A stretch of 64,000 nt of DNA, from the IMG/VR virus record IMGVR_UViG_3300013093_003863, positions 24,770 through 88,769 of that record, one strand, 5' to 3'. The DNA is from a virus. The notes beneath the pieces are model-generated. The model searched no databases and was not told the origin of the DNA. It saw only the letters and a program-made list of their open reading frames with translations. Within the stretch, counting starts at the first letter, position 1. Each line of letters begins with the position of its first letter. Of the stretch, positions 48,100 through 55,208 are shown piece after piece. Both the position numbers and the translations under genes were made by a program.

Positions 48100-48362
48100 T
48101 GGGCGTACTTTAATAAAAACATCATGTACTTCGGCTCGTCCACAATCCTAACCTCAGGCTTGATTGTGTCTATCTCCTCGTTGGACCACTGTAATTCAAT
48201 TCCATAGGTTTCGCAAAACCATTGATGCATTGACCGCGAAGTTTTACAATGTTCCCGGCCTTCACCATCTCGGCATTTCCGCATTGCGGCCCAAAAACCT
48301 GCACTGCCCATGACTGTGTCCAGTCTGCGTTCGTGATCACGGTATAGGTCGTTTATTGCCAT
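48096..48362 (-). CDS. FxLRW-family paralog (88 aa)
   Basis: Ends in YMMFLLKYAQ, the K-Y variant of the array signature. Upstream is the shared W-x-C-x-[ED]-x-[YF]-G helix, here WFCETYG, and a basic helix with MRKCRDGEG. The start ATG lies inside the CGATGG of the previous gene's R-W codons. Unknown function. Confidence 0.6.
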   Translation of the reverse strand: MAINDLYRDHERRLDTVMGSAGFWAAMRKCRDGEGREHCKTSRSMHQWFCETYGIELQWSNEEIDTIKPEVRIVDEPKYMMFLLKYAQ

Positions 48363-48580
48363 CGTAATACAAATAATGTTAACGCTTCTTCGCTGGGAAA
48401 TTTAATTATCATACCCGGCATGAAACATTTGTGTGTTTTTACCCACGCACCAATCTCGTGCTCATTTTCATTGTACCATATATAGTTGGTTACCCACACG
48501 CATTTGGGTACGTACAGGTTCTTTTGTCCATAGTCATTGTAATCGTCAACAACAATAAACTTTTCTACAGGTGGCATCAT
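48353..48580 (-). CDS. FxLRW-family paralog (75 aa)
   Basis: Ends FPSEEALTLFVLRWQ. A beta-rich protein with several aromatic strands (CVWVTNYIWYNENEHEIGAWV). The ATG-ATG start overlaps the TGA stop of the previous gene. Unknown function. Confidence 0.6.
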   Translation of the reverse strand: MMPPVEKFIVVDDYNDYGQKNLYVPKCVWVTNYIWYNENEHEIGAWVKTHKCFMPGMIIKFPSEEALTLFVLRWQ

Positions 48581-48789
48581 AGGTAAGTCAAGGCAAACAC
48601 AGTGGCAATCTCTTCACGATAAAATGTAAACACAGTTTCTGGCGGAATTTCGCCCGTCATGTCGTCCCAACGTCGTTGACGAAATGCAAAGTCAAAATCT
48701 TGACCCTGTCGCCAGCCTCGTGCTCGTAGCTCTTCTACCAGAGCCAATATTGGACCTGCTTCCTGATTGGTTACAGTGATTTGGATCAA
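48577..48789 (-). CDS. FxLRW-family paralog with TTG start
   Basis: Ends FTFYREEIATVFALTYL, a divergent T-Y terminus. The TTG at 48789 is chosen because the previous gene ends GAGGTGGAGTTGA: GAGG is spaced five bases before the TTG, and TTGA merges start with stop. A GTG six bases earlier is in frame but has no ribosome site. Confidence 0.55.
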   Translation of the reverse strand: MIQITVTNQEAGPILALVEELRARGWRQGQDFDFAFRQRRWDDMTGEIPPETVFTFYREEIATVFALTYL

Positions 48790-49007
48790 CTCCACCTCAG
48801 TGCAAAAAAGGTTGCCGTTTGATCATCTTTAAAGTAAAAATCTGTTCGATCGGACAAGTATACCACATTCCATTTATCTTTAAATACGCCTAGGTTTTCC
48901 CCAAGCCACCATTCTATCTCATCGATTCGTTTGTCATGTTCGTAATGGCTGTGGTATACCTTGACAGTAACCTTAAAGGGCCAAAGTTCTTTTTTAAGTT
49001 GTCTCAT
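48786..49007 (-). CDS. FxLRW-family paralog (73 aa)
   Basis: Ends FYFKDDQTATFFALRWS. A basic N-terminus (RQLKKELWPFKVTVKVY) is followed by an acidic helix (DEIEWWLGENLG). The start at 49007 follows GAGGTGGTC, which encodes the R-W-S end of the previous gene. Confidence 0.65.
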   Translation of the reverse strand: MRQLKKELWPFKVTVKVYHSHYEHDKRIDEIEWWLGENLGVFKDKWNVVYLSDRTDFYFKDDQTATFFALRWS

Positions 49008-49234
49008 GACCACCTCAGTAAAAAGAACGCCAAGTCCTCTTCGTTCTTGATATAAACAACGGTACTGATAATATCATTCCAAGTAGAGCATTTGAAGCCG
49101 GTTTGGTCAATCCAGGATATCAATTTAATCCGTTCCATCTTTTTCATGGCTGGAATCTCAACACGGTATTGATACCCGTCCAATTGGTAAGGGCCAGCAG
49201 TGCTGGGTATTCGATCTATCTGCATCATGACCAC
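49004..49234 (-). CDS. FxLRW-family paralog (76 aa)
   Basis: Ends VVYIKNEEDLAFFLLRWS. The last bases TTGAGGTGGTCATGA of the preceding gene supply both ribosome site and start. The start may be either ATG of the ATG-ATG pair at 49226-49231 on this strand. Function unknown. Confidence 0.62.
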   Translation of the reverse strand: MVMMQIDRIPSTAGPYQLDGYQYRVEIPAMKKMERIKLISWIDQTGFKCSTWNDIISTVVYIKNEEDLAFFLLRWS

Positions 49235-49479
49235 CTCAATAAAAACAGGGTGCGATCTTGTTCACGTTTAAACTCAAAAACACCTTCACCAACAAAACGC
49301 CATCCCGGCCCCGATACAGTGGCTCCTATACCGCCTCCAAATGTTTCTACACACCATTCCATGCAAGGTCGCCAACCCGGATCCGGGTTACCCGGATATA
49401 CATGTTTGCTGACGCGGTCTCGAATCGGTGCCGCCACACTGGCCACATACCAACCCGTTAATTCGTTCTTCATGCCCAC
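49225..49479 (-). CDS. FxLRW-family paralog (about 82 aa)
   Basis: Ends FEFKREQDRTLFLLRWS. Contains the W-C-V-E-T-F-G helix and a glycine-rich GGGIGATVSGPGWRFVGEG beta region. The probable start is MKNELTGWY at 49473, after GAGGTGGGC. Confidence 0.65.
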   Translation of the reverse strand: MGMKNELTGWYVASVAAPIRDRVSKHVYPGNPDPGWRPCMEWCVETFGGGIGATVSGPGWRFVGEGVFEFKREQDRTLFLLRWS

Positions 49480-49691
49480 CTCAATAAAAACACGGTAATT
49501 TCTTCATCGGTTCGAAACTGCCAAGTATCAAAACTTGTGCGGATTCCACAGTCGTTTTCTTTGCTCCAATGGTGTACGGGATCCATATCTCGTTCGTTAA
49601 GACCCCAGCCGGGATTGCTAGGCCAAAGTCCATAATCAACGTCGGCCCGCAATCTCATTCCGGTCCTGATCCATGTAATTTTTTTATTCAC
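49470..49691 (-). CDS. FxLRW-family paralog, GTG start (73 aa)
   Basis: Ends WQFRTDEEITVFLLRWA. The helix motif appears as HWSKENDCG. GTG start overlaps the previous stop as GTGAATAA. Unknown function. Confidence 0.62.
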   Translation of the reverse strand: MNKKITWIRTGMRLRADVDYGLWPSNPGWGLNERDMDPVHHWSKENDCGIRTSFDTWQFRTDEEITVFLLRWA

Positions 49692-49914
49692 GATTTAAAT
49701 ATTTAAGTATAAACCAAGTCTCCTTGGCGTCATCATAGAAATCCAAAAAGACTTGACGTTGTGTGCCATGTTGATCAGAATACCAACGATGTTCACGAAC
49801 TGTAAATCCCAGTTCACGCTTCATTACACCACGCATCACAACATAACTTCTTGGCCAGTCATCCAGTAACTGATCCTGAATCCTATCCCATTCTTTTTTA
49901 GTTAACGTAATCAT
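49684..49914 (-). CDS. FxLRW-family paralog (76 aa)
   Basis: Ends LDFYDDAKETWFILKYLNRE, a K-Y variant with three extra residues. Start MITLTKKEW at 49914 is chosen because its ATG overlaps the previous stop; an upstream frame would lie inside that gene. Confidence 0.6.
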   Translation of the reverse strand: MITLTKKEWDRIQDQLLDDWPRSYVVMRGVMKRELGFTVREHRWYSDQHGTQRQVFLDFYDDAKETWFILKYLNRE

Positions 49915-50171
49915 GACCATTTCAATACAAATGCAGTATGACTGCTTTCTTGATCCCAACGTAGATACATGCCCTGTGTGCTGGTTACAATCAATCTACC
50001 ACCTAATGGTTTTAATTCATAGTTGATTACAGTTTTAATGTCCCACCCAGTTTTCTCGACTATTTTGCCACAATACGAGCAAAAGTTACTAAAATAACTT
50101 GGCCACTCATCGGCATCAAATCTACCAGTTGTCACACTAATACAAAATTTATCATTCGTGATCCGGTTCAT
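49911..50171 (-). CDS. FxLRW-family paralog (86 aa)
   Basis: Ends LRWDQESSHTAFVLKWS. One of the longer members, with CSYCGKIVEKTGWD, two cysteines spaced C-x2-C. Start MNRITNDKF follows GAGGTGGGC. Confidence 0.62.
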   Translation of the reverse strand: MNRITNDKFCISVTTGRFDADEWPSYFSNFCSYCGKIVEKTGWDIKTVINYELKPLGGRLIVTSTQGMYLRWDQESSHTAFVLKWS

Positions 50172-50395
50172 GCCCACCTCAATAAAAACAAGGTTCTATG
50201 ATGGCTGTCGGCAATATACAAGTCACAATGAAAAGTTTGTCGACCCTGTCGAGTACGACTATGTTCGCCTTGCCATTCATACTCAACTCCATTGTCCTTA
50301 CACCAATCATAAACGTCGTGTAAAAAATCTCGTACTGTGCGATATTGCTCCGCAGTGGCCGTTCCAGTCACAATATGTTCCTCAGGTCGTCTCAT
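50168..50395 (-). CDS. FxLRW-family paralog (75 aa)
   Basis: Ends LYIADSHHRTLFLLRWA. The shared helix is DWCKDNGVEYEW. Start MRRPEEH; the previous gene ends M-W-L and lacks the R-W ribosome site. Confidence 0.62.
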   Translation of the reverse strand: MRRPEEHIVTGTATAEQYRTVRDFLHDVYDWCKDNGVEYEWQGEHSRTRQGRQTFHCDLYIADSHHRTLFLLRWA

Positions 50396-50619
50396 AGCCA
50401 CATCAGGGTAAAATAACTTGCATCTTCGGGACGTCGAAATCTAAAACTGAAACCTTTGGCTCCAACTAAACCACTGAGGTGATATTCCCCGCCCGCCGCA
50501 GTCGCAATCCAATCCAGTATTTTTCTTATAGGGTATTCAGGACCGCCCAAAACATCCTCCCAAAGTATTCGTACTTCGGTCCAGTCTTCGGGAGGAGGCC
50601 AAAATTCAAGTTGTTTCAA
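50392..50619 (-). CDS. FxLRW-family paralog, TTG start (75 aa)
   Basis: Ends FRFRRPEDASYFTLMWL. Trp-rich (FWPPPEDWTEVRILWEDV) with a WIATAAGGEYH helix-strand region. Begins at TTG within the end of the previous gene; no clear Shine-Dalgarno. Confidence 0.58.
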   Translation of the reverse strand: MKQLEFWPPPEDWTEVRILWEDVLGGPEYPIRKILDWIATAAGGEYHLSGLVGAKGFSFRFRRPEDASYFTLMWL

Positions 50620-50866
50620 AACGTTTGTATTTTAAATTAAAATAAGTCAAATTGTGTTCTTCTAAATCACCATACAGATGAACCTTATATCCATATCCAT
50701 AAATATCAGCACCTATTCCGTATGATAATGATTTGGGAACACAATTCTTCATGCACCATTTACCAGCTTCGCTTTGTTGCCATTCCCAAATTGAACCTGC
50801 AGCATATATTTCGGGATCATCATTATCACCCATTCTAAATTCATGTAATACTGTTCTTATAACCAT
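50606..50866 (-). CDS. FxLRW-family paralog (86 aa)
   Basis: Ends LYGDLEEHNLTYFNLKYKRFETT, a K-Y variant with a tail. Shared helix WCMKNCVPKSLSYG. Likely translated from ATG at 50866 without strong ribosome site. Confidence 0.58.
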   Translation of the reverse strand: MVIRTVLHEFRMGDNDDPEIYAAGSIWEWQQSEAGKWCMKNCVPKSLSYGIGADIYGYGYKVHLYGDLEEHNLTYFNLKYKRFETT

Positions 50867-50869
50867 TTG

Positions 50870-51112
50870 CTAAAATACTCCGTTGTCATATTGATTCGTG
50901 TTTATTCGCTCACTGTATCCACAATACAATTGAAACATAAGTGCATCATGATCGTCCGCAAAAACGAAATCCATATGATTTGCCTTGGCACGCCATGCGT
51001 ATCGTTCAGTGTTGGGCATGCCAAATCGTTCTATTGACCATGCACATAACTCGTTCCACGCCGCATCATTGTTATAAGGTGATTGCCAGGGTACTCGTAC
51101 GGTTATCGCCAT
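50870..51112 (-). CDS. FxLRW-family paralog, divergent (80 aa)
   Basis: Its terminal signature has decayed to VFADDHDALMFQLYCGY plus a 14-residue tail. Shared helix CAWSIERFGMPN. The ATG lies in the K-W-R codons of the previous gene (AAATGGCGA). Confidence 0.58.
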   Translation of the reverse strand: MAITVRVPWQSPYNNDAAWNELCAWSIERFGMPNTERYAWRAKANHMDFVFADDHDALMFQLYCGYSERINTNQYDNGVF

Positions 51113-51303
51113 TTTAATGCAAAGTGACTTGCGTCTTTGGGGTTGAGGAATCGAAAACGATATCGAGGATTTGGACCAAGCCCCAAATCCATATCAATTT
51201 CGTAATCAATGTCGTGTATCAAAAGCCAAGTGCCAGCGTCCAACGCTCGATCGGCACCTTCAATGGTTATAGTGGTCATGTTTAATTGTAACACATCCGC
51301 CAT
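51103..51303 (-). CDS. FxLRW-family paralog (66 aa)
   Basis: Ends FRFLNPKDASHFALKWR. An alternative start MTTITIEGADRALD at 51279 would give 58 residues. First member of the array on the transcript. Confidence 0.6.
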   Translation of the reverse strand: MADVLQLNMTTITIEGADRALDAGTWLLIHDIDYEIDMDLGLGPNPRYRFRFLNPKDASHFALKWR

Positions 51304-51309
51304 TTGTTG

Positions 51310-51672
51310 TCAAAACGTCTGTTGTTTTAATGTTTCCCATACCTTTTTCTGGTCCAGGAACTTTTGACGCAATCGCTCATATTCTTGTGCACAGGCTTTG
51401 AGTTCTTCAAACTCTTCTTCCAACCGGGGATCGGGAGTGAGCATGGCCAATTGGTTTCGAATTTCTCGTAGTGTTTCCATTAGACTGGCATCTCCAAATT
51501 TTATGTCGGCACCTTCATCCATTTGCAGTGTCTTGCCCTGTATAACAGTACTTGAACTCCAAGCGGGGCTTATCGAGGTATTGACATAGTACTGTCCACT
51601 GGCACTTGATAAATTTTGCCATGGGGTTGCTGGTACTGTAAGGTTACCGTAGCTTGTTGGGTAATAACTCAT
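51310..51672 (-). CDS. Conserved phage protein with C-terminal coiled coil
   Basis: A 120-residue protein: beta-type N-terminus, a GKTLQMDEGADIKFGDASLME block, and a coiled coil (LEEEFEELKACAQEYERLRQKFL). Similar proteins occur in T4-like marine phages. It opens the early operon; its ATG coincides with the predicted transcription start, so its mRNA may be leaderless. Confidence 0.6.
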   Translation of the reverse strand: MSYYPTSYGNLTVPATPWQNLSSASGQYYVNTSISPAWSSSTVIQGKTLQMDEGADIKFGDASLMETLREIRNQLAMLTPDPRLEEEFEELKACAQEYERLRQKFLDQKKVWETLKQQTF

Positions 51673-51678
51673 AAATAC

Positions 51679-51708
51679 ATTATACGTTATTTGCGACTAC
51701 AAAGTCAA
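51679..51708 (-). promoter_or_regulatory. Early promoter of the paralog-array operon
   Basis: Minus-strand TTGACT (51703-51708) and TATAAT (51679-51684) with 18-bp spacing. Six bases separate TATAAT from the ATG at 51672, the usual distance to +1. Confidence 0.65.
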
Positions 51709-51727
51709 GTTCTACCAAATAATTGGA

Positions 51728-51733
51728 TAAATA
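51728..51733 (+). promoter_or_regulatory. Late promoter for the TRAP receptor gene
   Basis: Plus-strand GGATAAATA, then about 24 bases including CAGGAG before the ATG at 51758; a normal leader. Confidence 0.55.
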
Positions 51734-51757
51734 TTTACTACACAACAGGAGCATTTG

Positions 51758-52804
51758 ATGACCGAACGCAGGAAAATTCGTTGGTTAATTGCACATTTCC
51801 CGCAATACTTATTTGTAAGAACTGCCAAAGCCTTCAAGCATGAGTTAGAAAAATTGTGCCCGGGAGAATTTGAAATAGAAATTCTTACTATGTCTGAATA
51901 TGCCGACCAGTACAACAAGCATCCCGAGTTCAAATCATCGCCGCCGGTGATTGCCGGTTTAGATGGTAAAGTCAATACCAATGATCATGTCAAGACGAAC
52001 ACCAGCTGGGCTCAAAATGCAAAAAAATGGGCAGCACTATTCCAAGCTCTCGGCGACGACGAATTTCAATTGAGTCAAACCCAAATCAGCATAATTGGAA
52101 ACGAGCTGGACAAAAATTTCCACGCCATAGATTTACCATTCTTGTTTGATGATCACGACCACGTGACGCGAGTACTAGATGGCGACATAGGCAATAAATT
52201 ATGTACCGAGATCGGGCAAAAAACACCAATTACAGCATTGGCATTTACATATTCTGGCGGTTATCGAGTAATTGGCTCGAATACAAAAATTACCAATTTG
52301 TCAGATTTGGCCAACACCAACTTATTGACTCAAACTGCACACAGCGTGAAACTGTTTGAAGAAATTGGAGCTAAACCGGTTCGCAGATTGGCACTGAGTG
52401 GAGATCAATTGGCCGATGTTGCCAACGATCCAGCAGCATCAGTAGAAACCACATACTTACGCTTTAGCGGTAAACATGTTTACAAAACCGAACACAGTAT
52501 GTTTACTACAAGTATTTTGACCGGTAACAAGTTTTGGAATTCATTAACCAACAAACAACAGGACGCTTTCCGTATTGCTGCAAAGAAAACAGCCAAACAC
52601 GAACGCAAATGGAGCATTGATGATGCAAAAAAATACGAAGATCTTGCACAAGAAAATGGTGTTGAAATCATTGGTATTAGCGAACAAGATCGAGCAGTTT
52701 TGCAACAGGCCGCTCTTTTAACCTACCAAGAACTTGAATCATTGGGCATTGATCCAATATTGGTACAGTCTATTATAGCACAACGAAACAGTCACATACA
52801 GTAA
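51758..52804 (+). CDS. DctP-like TRAP-type solute receptor without signal peptide
   Basis: A 348-residue protein with the TRAP dicarboxylate-receptor pattern: periplasmic-binding-like domains, DLPFLFDDHDHVTRVLDG, ALAFTYSGGYRVIGSNTKI and a conserved helix near the C-terminus. Known DctP proteins are exported, but this one begins MTERRKIRWLIAHFP with no hydrophobic signal segment. It may act in the cytoplasm, ride in the virion, or be delivered by another route. No DctQM genes are seen. Ribosome site CAGGAGCATTTGATG. Confidence 0.8.
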   Translation: MTERRKIRWLIAHFPQYLFVRTAKAFKHELEKLCPGEFEIEILTMSEYADQYNKHPEFKSSPPVIAGLDGKVNTNDHVKTNTSWAQNAKKWAALFQALGDDEFQLSQTQISIIGNELDKNFHAIDLPFLFDDHDHVTRVLDGDIGNKLCTEIGQKTPITALAFTYSGGYRVIGSNTKITNLSDLANTNLLTQTAHSVKLFEEIGAKPVRRLALSGDQLADVANDPAASVETTYLRFSGKHVYKTEHSMFTTSILTGNKFWNSLTNKQQDAFRIAAKKTAKHERKWSIDDAKKYEDLAQENGVEIIGISEQDRAVLQQAALLTYQELESLGIDPILVQSIIAQRNSHIQ

Positions 52805-52815
52805 TTGTACCAAGA

Positions 52816-52842
52816 AAAAACCCGCTGATTCAGCGGGTTTTT
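52816..52842. terminator. Bidirectional terminator
   Basis: AAAAACCCGCTG (52816-52827) and CAGCGGGTTTTT (52831-52842) form a 12-bp stem with a 3-base loop, with A- and T-runs at either end, between convergent genes. Confidence 0.9.
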
Positions 52843-52861
52843 CACGACTAATAATTTAGAA

Positions 52862-53146
52862 TTATACCAGTCCCATTGCCATTGCTTTGTAAGCAACAGC
52901 CACCATTTTGCGACTGGCTTCACCATGCACATACTCGGTAACTACAACACCGTTCTTGGCCACACGAGTGTTGGCATAAATTGCATATCCGCGATTGCGA
53001 ATAACACTGATTGTGGCACTTGGGTTCTTGATACCAAAACGCTTGGCGATTTGACCTTCGCTTAGGGTTTCACCATTGAGTACCAATGCTTGGAATAGTT
53101 TACCTTGTTTTGTTTCGAGGTCGAAATGTTTCAAACTGATTGACAT
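52862..53146 (-). CDS. Winged-helix DNA-binding protein
   Basis: A 94-residue protein starting MSISLKHFDL with a winged helix (LSEGQIAKRFGIKNPSATISVIRNRGYAIYANTRV). It likely regulates transcription. A strong early promoter and AAGGAAA precede it. The recognition helix resembles that of the gene at 53591 (DLIRARGTAIYSD). Confidence 0.7.
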   Translation of the reverse strand: MSISLKHFDLETKQGKLFQALVLNGETLSEGQIAKRFGIKNPSATISVIRNRGYAIYANTRVAKNGVVVTEYVHGEASRKMVAVAYKAMAMGLV

Positions 53147-53192
53147 AAAAATTTCCTTTAAAATATTTGCAGTAATTTCAACTGCTACGTCT

Positions 53193-53221
53193 ATTATAAT
53201 GCAACTGTTACAAAATAGCAA
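53193..53221 (-). promoter_or_regulatory. Early promoter of the winged-helix gene
   Basis: Minus-strand TTGCTA (53216-53221) and TATAAT (53193-53198) at 17 bp. Confidence 0.75.
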
Positions 53222-53231
53222 CAAGTTTTGG

Positions 53232-53594
53232 TTAAACATCTTGATCATCGTTGTCCAAAACTTGCCACCCCAACCGCTTTAAATCGTCGATTATTTCCAT
53301 GGTAACCACACCTTCAGGAACATATCCCTCGGGAGAATCGTCGTTAATAATTCCCGAGCAGTACCAATTTAAATACTCACCTTCTTCCCTAAGATCAGCC
53401 ACCACACCACCGGCCCGGCGCCAACTGCAACCCCAAGTGTCCCCTTTAAGTATAACCCAAGGTTCCATTTTTTGAAAGTCGTTGTTGCACATGGCGGCAT
53501 AGAGATTTTGAGCGTATGCTTCGCTGGCTCGTACTTTGGTTCGAAACCATTCGGCCGCCATCATGTCCTCAAACATATTTGGAGCGTCGTTCAT
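53232..53594 (-). CDS. Unknown early protein
   Basis: A 120-residue protein with WVILKGDTWGCSWRRAGGVVADLREEGEYLNWYCSG and a terminal EIIDDLKRLGWQVLDND. No family recognised. Coupled to the gene upstream by ATGA. Confidence 0.55.
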   Translation of the reverse strand: MNDAPNMFEDMMAAEWFRTKVRASEAYAQNLYAAMCNNDFQKMEPWVILKGDTWGCSWRRAGGVVADLREEGEYLNWYCSGIINDDSPEGYVPEGVVTMEIIDDLKRLGWQVLDNDDQDV

Positions 53595-53926
53595 GCTATT
53601 ATGGGTGCAGTTTTTGCTCGGTCACTGTAGATCGCAGTGCCACGAGCACGTATTAGATCCACTGCCGCTTGCGGGTTGTCCTCAAACATAACCTTCATAT
53701 CCGTCACGCTTATGTTGTGTTCCACTGTTATTGTATATATCTCGTAGCATCGGTGTGCGTTGATGCGGGCCCGCATCATCATGTTAGCAATGGGTAAACT
53801 GGGCGGTCGAGTGTTGCTCAGTTTAGCCCACATTAGTTTTCGTTCGTAGGTACTGATATCAAGGACCGACTCTAAGCCTTGATTGTCCCACATCATTAAA
53901 AATTTGTTAGGTTCCGGTTTGCTCAT
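53591..53926 (-). CDS. Winged-helix-like small protein
   Basis: A 111-residue protein ending NISVTDMKVMFEDNPQAAVDLIRARGTAIYSDRAK, similar to the C-terminal half of the 52862 regulator. It may be a second regulator. Overlaps both neighbours by four bases. Confidence 0.55.
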   Translation of the reverse strand: MSKPEPNKFLMMWDNQGLESVLDISTYERKLMWAKLSNTRPPSLPIANMMMRARINAHRCYEIYTITVEHNISVTDMKVMFEDNPQAAVDLIRARGTAIYSDRAKTAPIIA

Positions 53927-54174
53927 TTTCCATCGATAATCTCAATCTTGGTCACATTGGCCACTTTGAAACTACGCCATTCTTGCTTGTCCAAGCAGTA
54001 GGCACTTATTACAGTTTCGTTTTTGGCCTTGGTTTTTTTGCTTTCGTTCAACTTGGCCGGCAATGCCTCAGATCTCAGCGTACAGGGCATGACCCGTACA
54101 CTGCCATCTAGTTTGGTAAAGGTAACTTCACAATCGTTGTTGTGCAATAAATCTACAATTTCTTGATATTCCAT
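53923..54174 (-). CDS. WYL-like small protein
   Basis: An 83-residue beta protein (CEVTFTKLDGSVRVMPCTL; ETVISAYCLDKQEWRSFKVANVTKIE) resembling a Sm-like or WYL-type ligand-binding beta barrel. The strand order and the final RSFKVANVTKI fit this type. A consensus early promoter and AGGAGACTG precede it. Confidence 0.55.
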   Translation of the reverse strand: MEYQEIVDLLHNNDCEVTFTKLDGSVRVMPCTLRSEALPAKLNESKKTKAKNETVISAYCLDKQEWRSFKVANVTKIEIIDGK

Positions 54175-54192
54175 AACAGTCTCCTATACTTA

Positions 54193-54221
54193 ATTATATG
54201 CTATTATAACTCATTTGTCAA
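54193..54221 (-). promoter_or_regulatory. Consensus sigma70 early promoter
   Basis: Minus-strand TTGACA (54216-54221) and TATAAT (54193-54198) at 17 bp, a perfect consensus pair. It is divergent from the late gene at 54268. Confidence 0.85.
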
Positions 54222-54228
54222 CTCGTAA

Positions 54229-54268
54229 TTTTGGCAAATGGCGTAAATACAACAAAGGATTTGCAAAA
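54229..54268 (+). promoter_or_regulatory. Late promoter enclosed by a ribosome-site hairpin
   Basis: TTTTGGCAAAT (54229-54239) can pair with ATTTGCAAAA (54259-54268) with one bulged G; TAAATA (54244-54249) lies between. The right arm sits between AAAGG and the ATG. RNA from the late promoter would lack the left arm. Confidence 0.55.
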
Positions 54269-54642
54269 TGTCAATATACACTCCACCAAATTACGGAGCC
54301 CAATACCCAGGAAGCCCAATTTATGGTCAACCTCCAGCTACAGGGATTGCAAATCGTACTCCTATAACACCCGGCCCCGAAACTGCTCGGTCCAATTTAT
54401 CCAATCCTACACCACCGGCACCAACAATAGGAACCAAGATCAAGGTTCACAATCCGGTCACACCCAGTCCAGTGGCTGCTCCTGTACATGTTCCAATAAC
54501 ACCTCCGCCCGTGATTGGCGTTCCGGCACGTACTCCATTGATAACTCCCTTGGGAACTCATCCCACGTATACCACTCCCACCGAGCGTTGGGAATACGAT
54601 TACGGCAACGGCGGAGCCGGCAACGGTGATGGCGGACCTTAA
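54268..54642 (+). CDS. Pro/Thr-rich late protein
   Basis: A 124-residue low-complexity protein rich in Pro, Thr and Gly (PNYGAQYPGSPIYGQPP; TPSPVAAPVHVPITPPP). Such proteins are often virion decoration or fibre linkers. Ribosome site AAAGGATTTGCAAAATG. Confidence 0.6.
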   Translation: MSIYTPPNYGAQYPGSPIYGQPPATGIANRTPITPGPETARSNLSNPTPPAPTIGTKIKVHNPVTPSPVAAPVHVPITPPPVIGVPARTPLITPLGTHPTYTTPTERWEYDYGNGGAGNGDGGP

Positions 54643-54656
54643 TTTACTATTTTGGA

Positions 54657-54662
54657 TAAATA
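54657..54662 (+). promoter_or_regulatory. Late promoter box
   Basis: GGATAAATA followed by AAAGGAATAG before the ATG at 54688. Confidence 0.55.
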
Positions 54663-54687
54663 ATTGTATCTAATAAAGGAATAGAAC

Positions 54688-54978
54688 ATGGCAATATCTC
54701 CACAAACTGGCATACCCGCATATCTAGGCACCAACGGTGCCAACGGAACAACTGCGGTTGGTAAGAGAAACAAAGTGGCAAACACACTAGGTACCAGTGC
54801 AACCACTGGCCAACCCAACTATCCAGCCAGCACTGTAAGTGCAGCAACTGGTACTCCGGCTTATCTAGGCCCAAATAGCAGCAACGGCACTACTGTTACA
54901 GCTAGACCGGCCGCTGGTTCATTGAATGTCAACACAACTGTAACCGGAAAACCAGTATACGGCGGTGTTTATAGTTAA
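54688..54978 (+). CDS. Low-complexity protein with repeated TGxPAYLGxN units
   Basis: A 96-residue protein with two similar units: TGIPAYLGTNGANGTT near residue 7 and TGTPAYLGPNSSNGTT near residue 52. The repeats suggest a structural or surface role. Late-type promoter and ribosome site. Confidence 0.55.
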   Translation: MAISPQTGIPAYLGTNGANGTTAVGKRNKVANTLGTSATTGQPNYPASTVSAATGTPAYLGPNSSNGTTVTARPAAGSLNVNTTVTGKPVYGGVYS

Positions 54979-54980
54979 TC

Positions 54981-55208
54981 ATGGCCGATAAAGAAACTGC
55001 AACAACTGTCAAGGTAGCCAGTCCAGTTATCTCTGTTGTGGCTGCACCAAAATCCAAAATAGTTGCTCCTGTGGTAGCAACGACTACACCGCTACCGCCA
55101 AAGTCAATTGCTCCTACTGTTGCAACAACCATTCCAGCGTTAACAACAAGACCTGCCCCTGGCGGTGATACTGTTCAGCCAGCAGCAATTGGCAAGGCAA
55201 AATATTAA
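54981..55208 (+). CDS. Pro/Val/Thr-rich small protein
   Basis: A 75-residue low-complexity protein with three imperfect VATT-x-P repeats (VVATTTPLPPKSIAPTVATTIPAL). Two bases after the previous stop. Possibly structural. Confidence 0.5.
   Translation: MADKETATTVKVASPVISVVAAPKSKIVAPVVATTTPLPPKSIAPTVATTIPALTTRPAPGGDTVQPAAIGKAKY

Noticed and set aside
48786-50177. Possible CRISPR-like array, because ACCTCAATAAAAAC recurs at regular spacing
   Set aside because: Each copy is a gene junction encoding L-R-W plus the next start; spacing follows gene length and units are translated.
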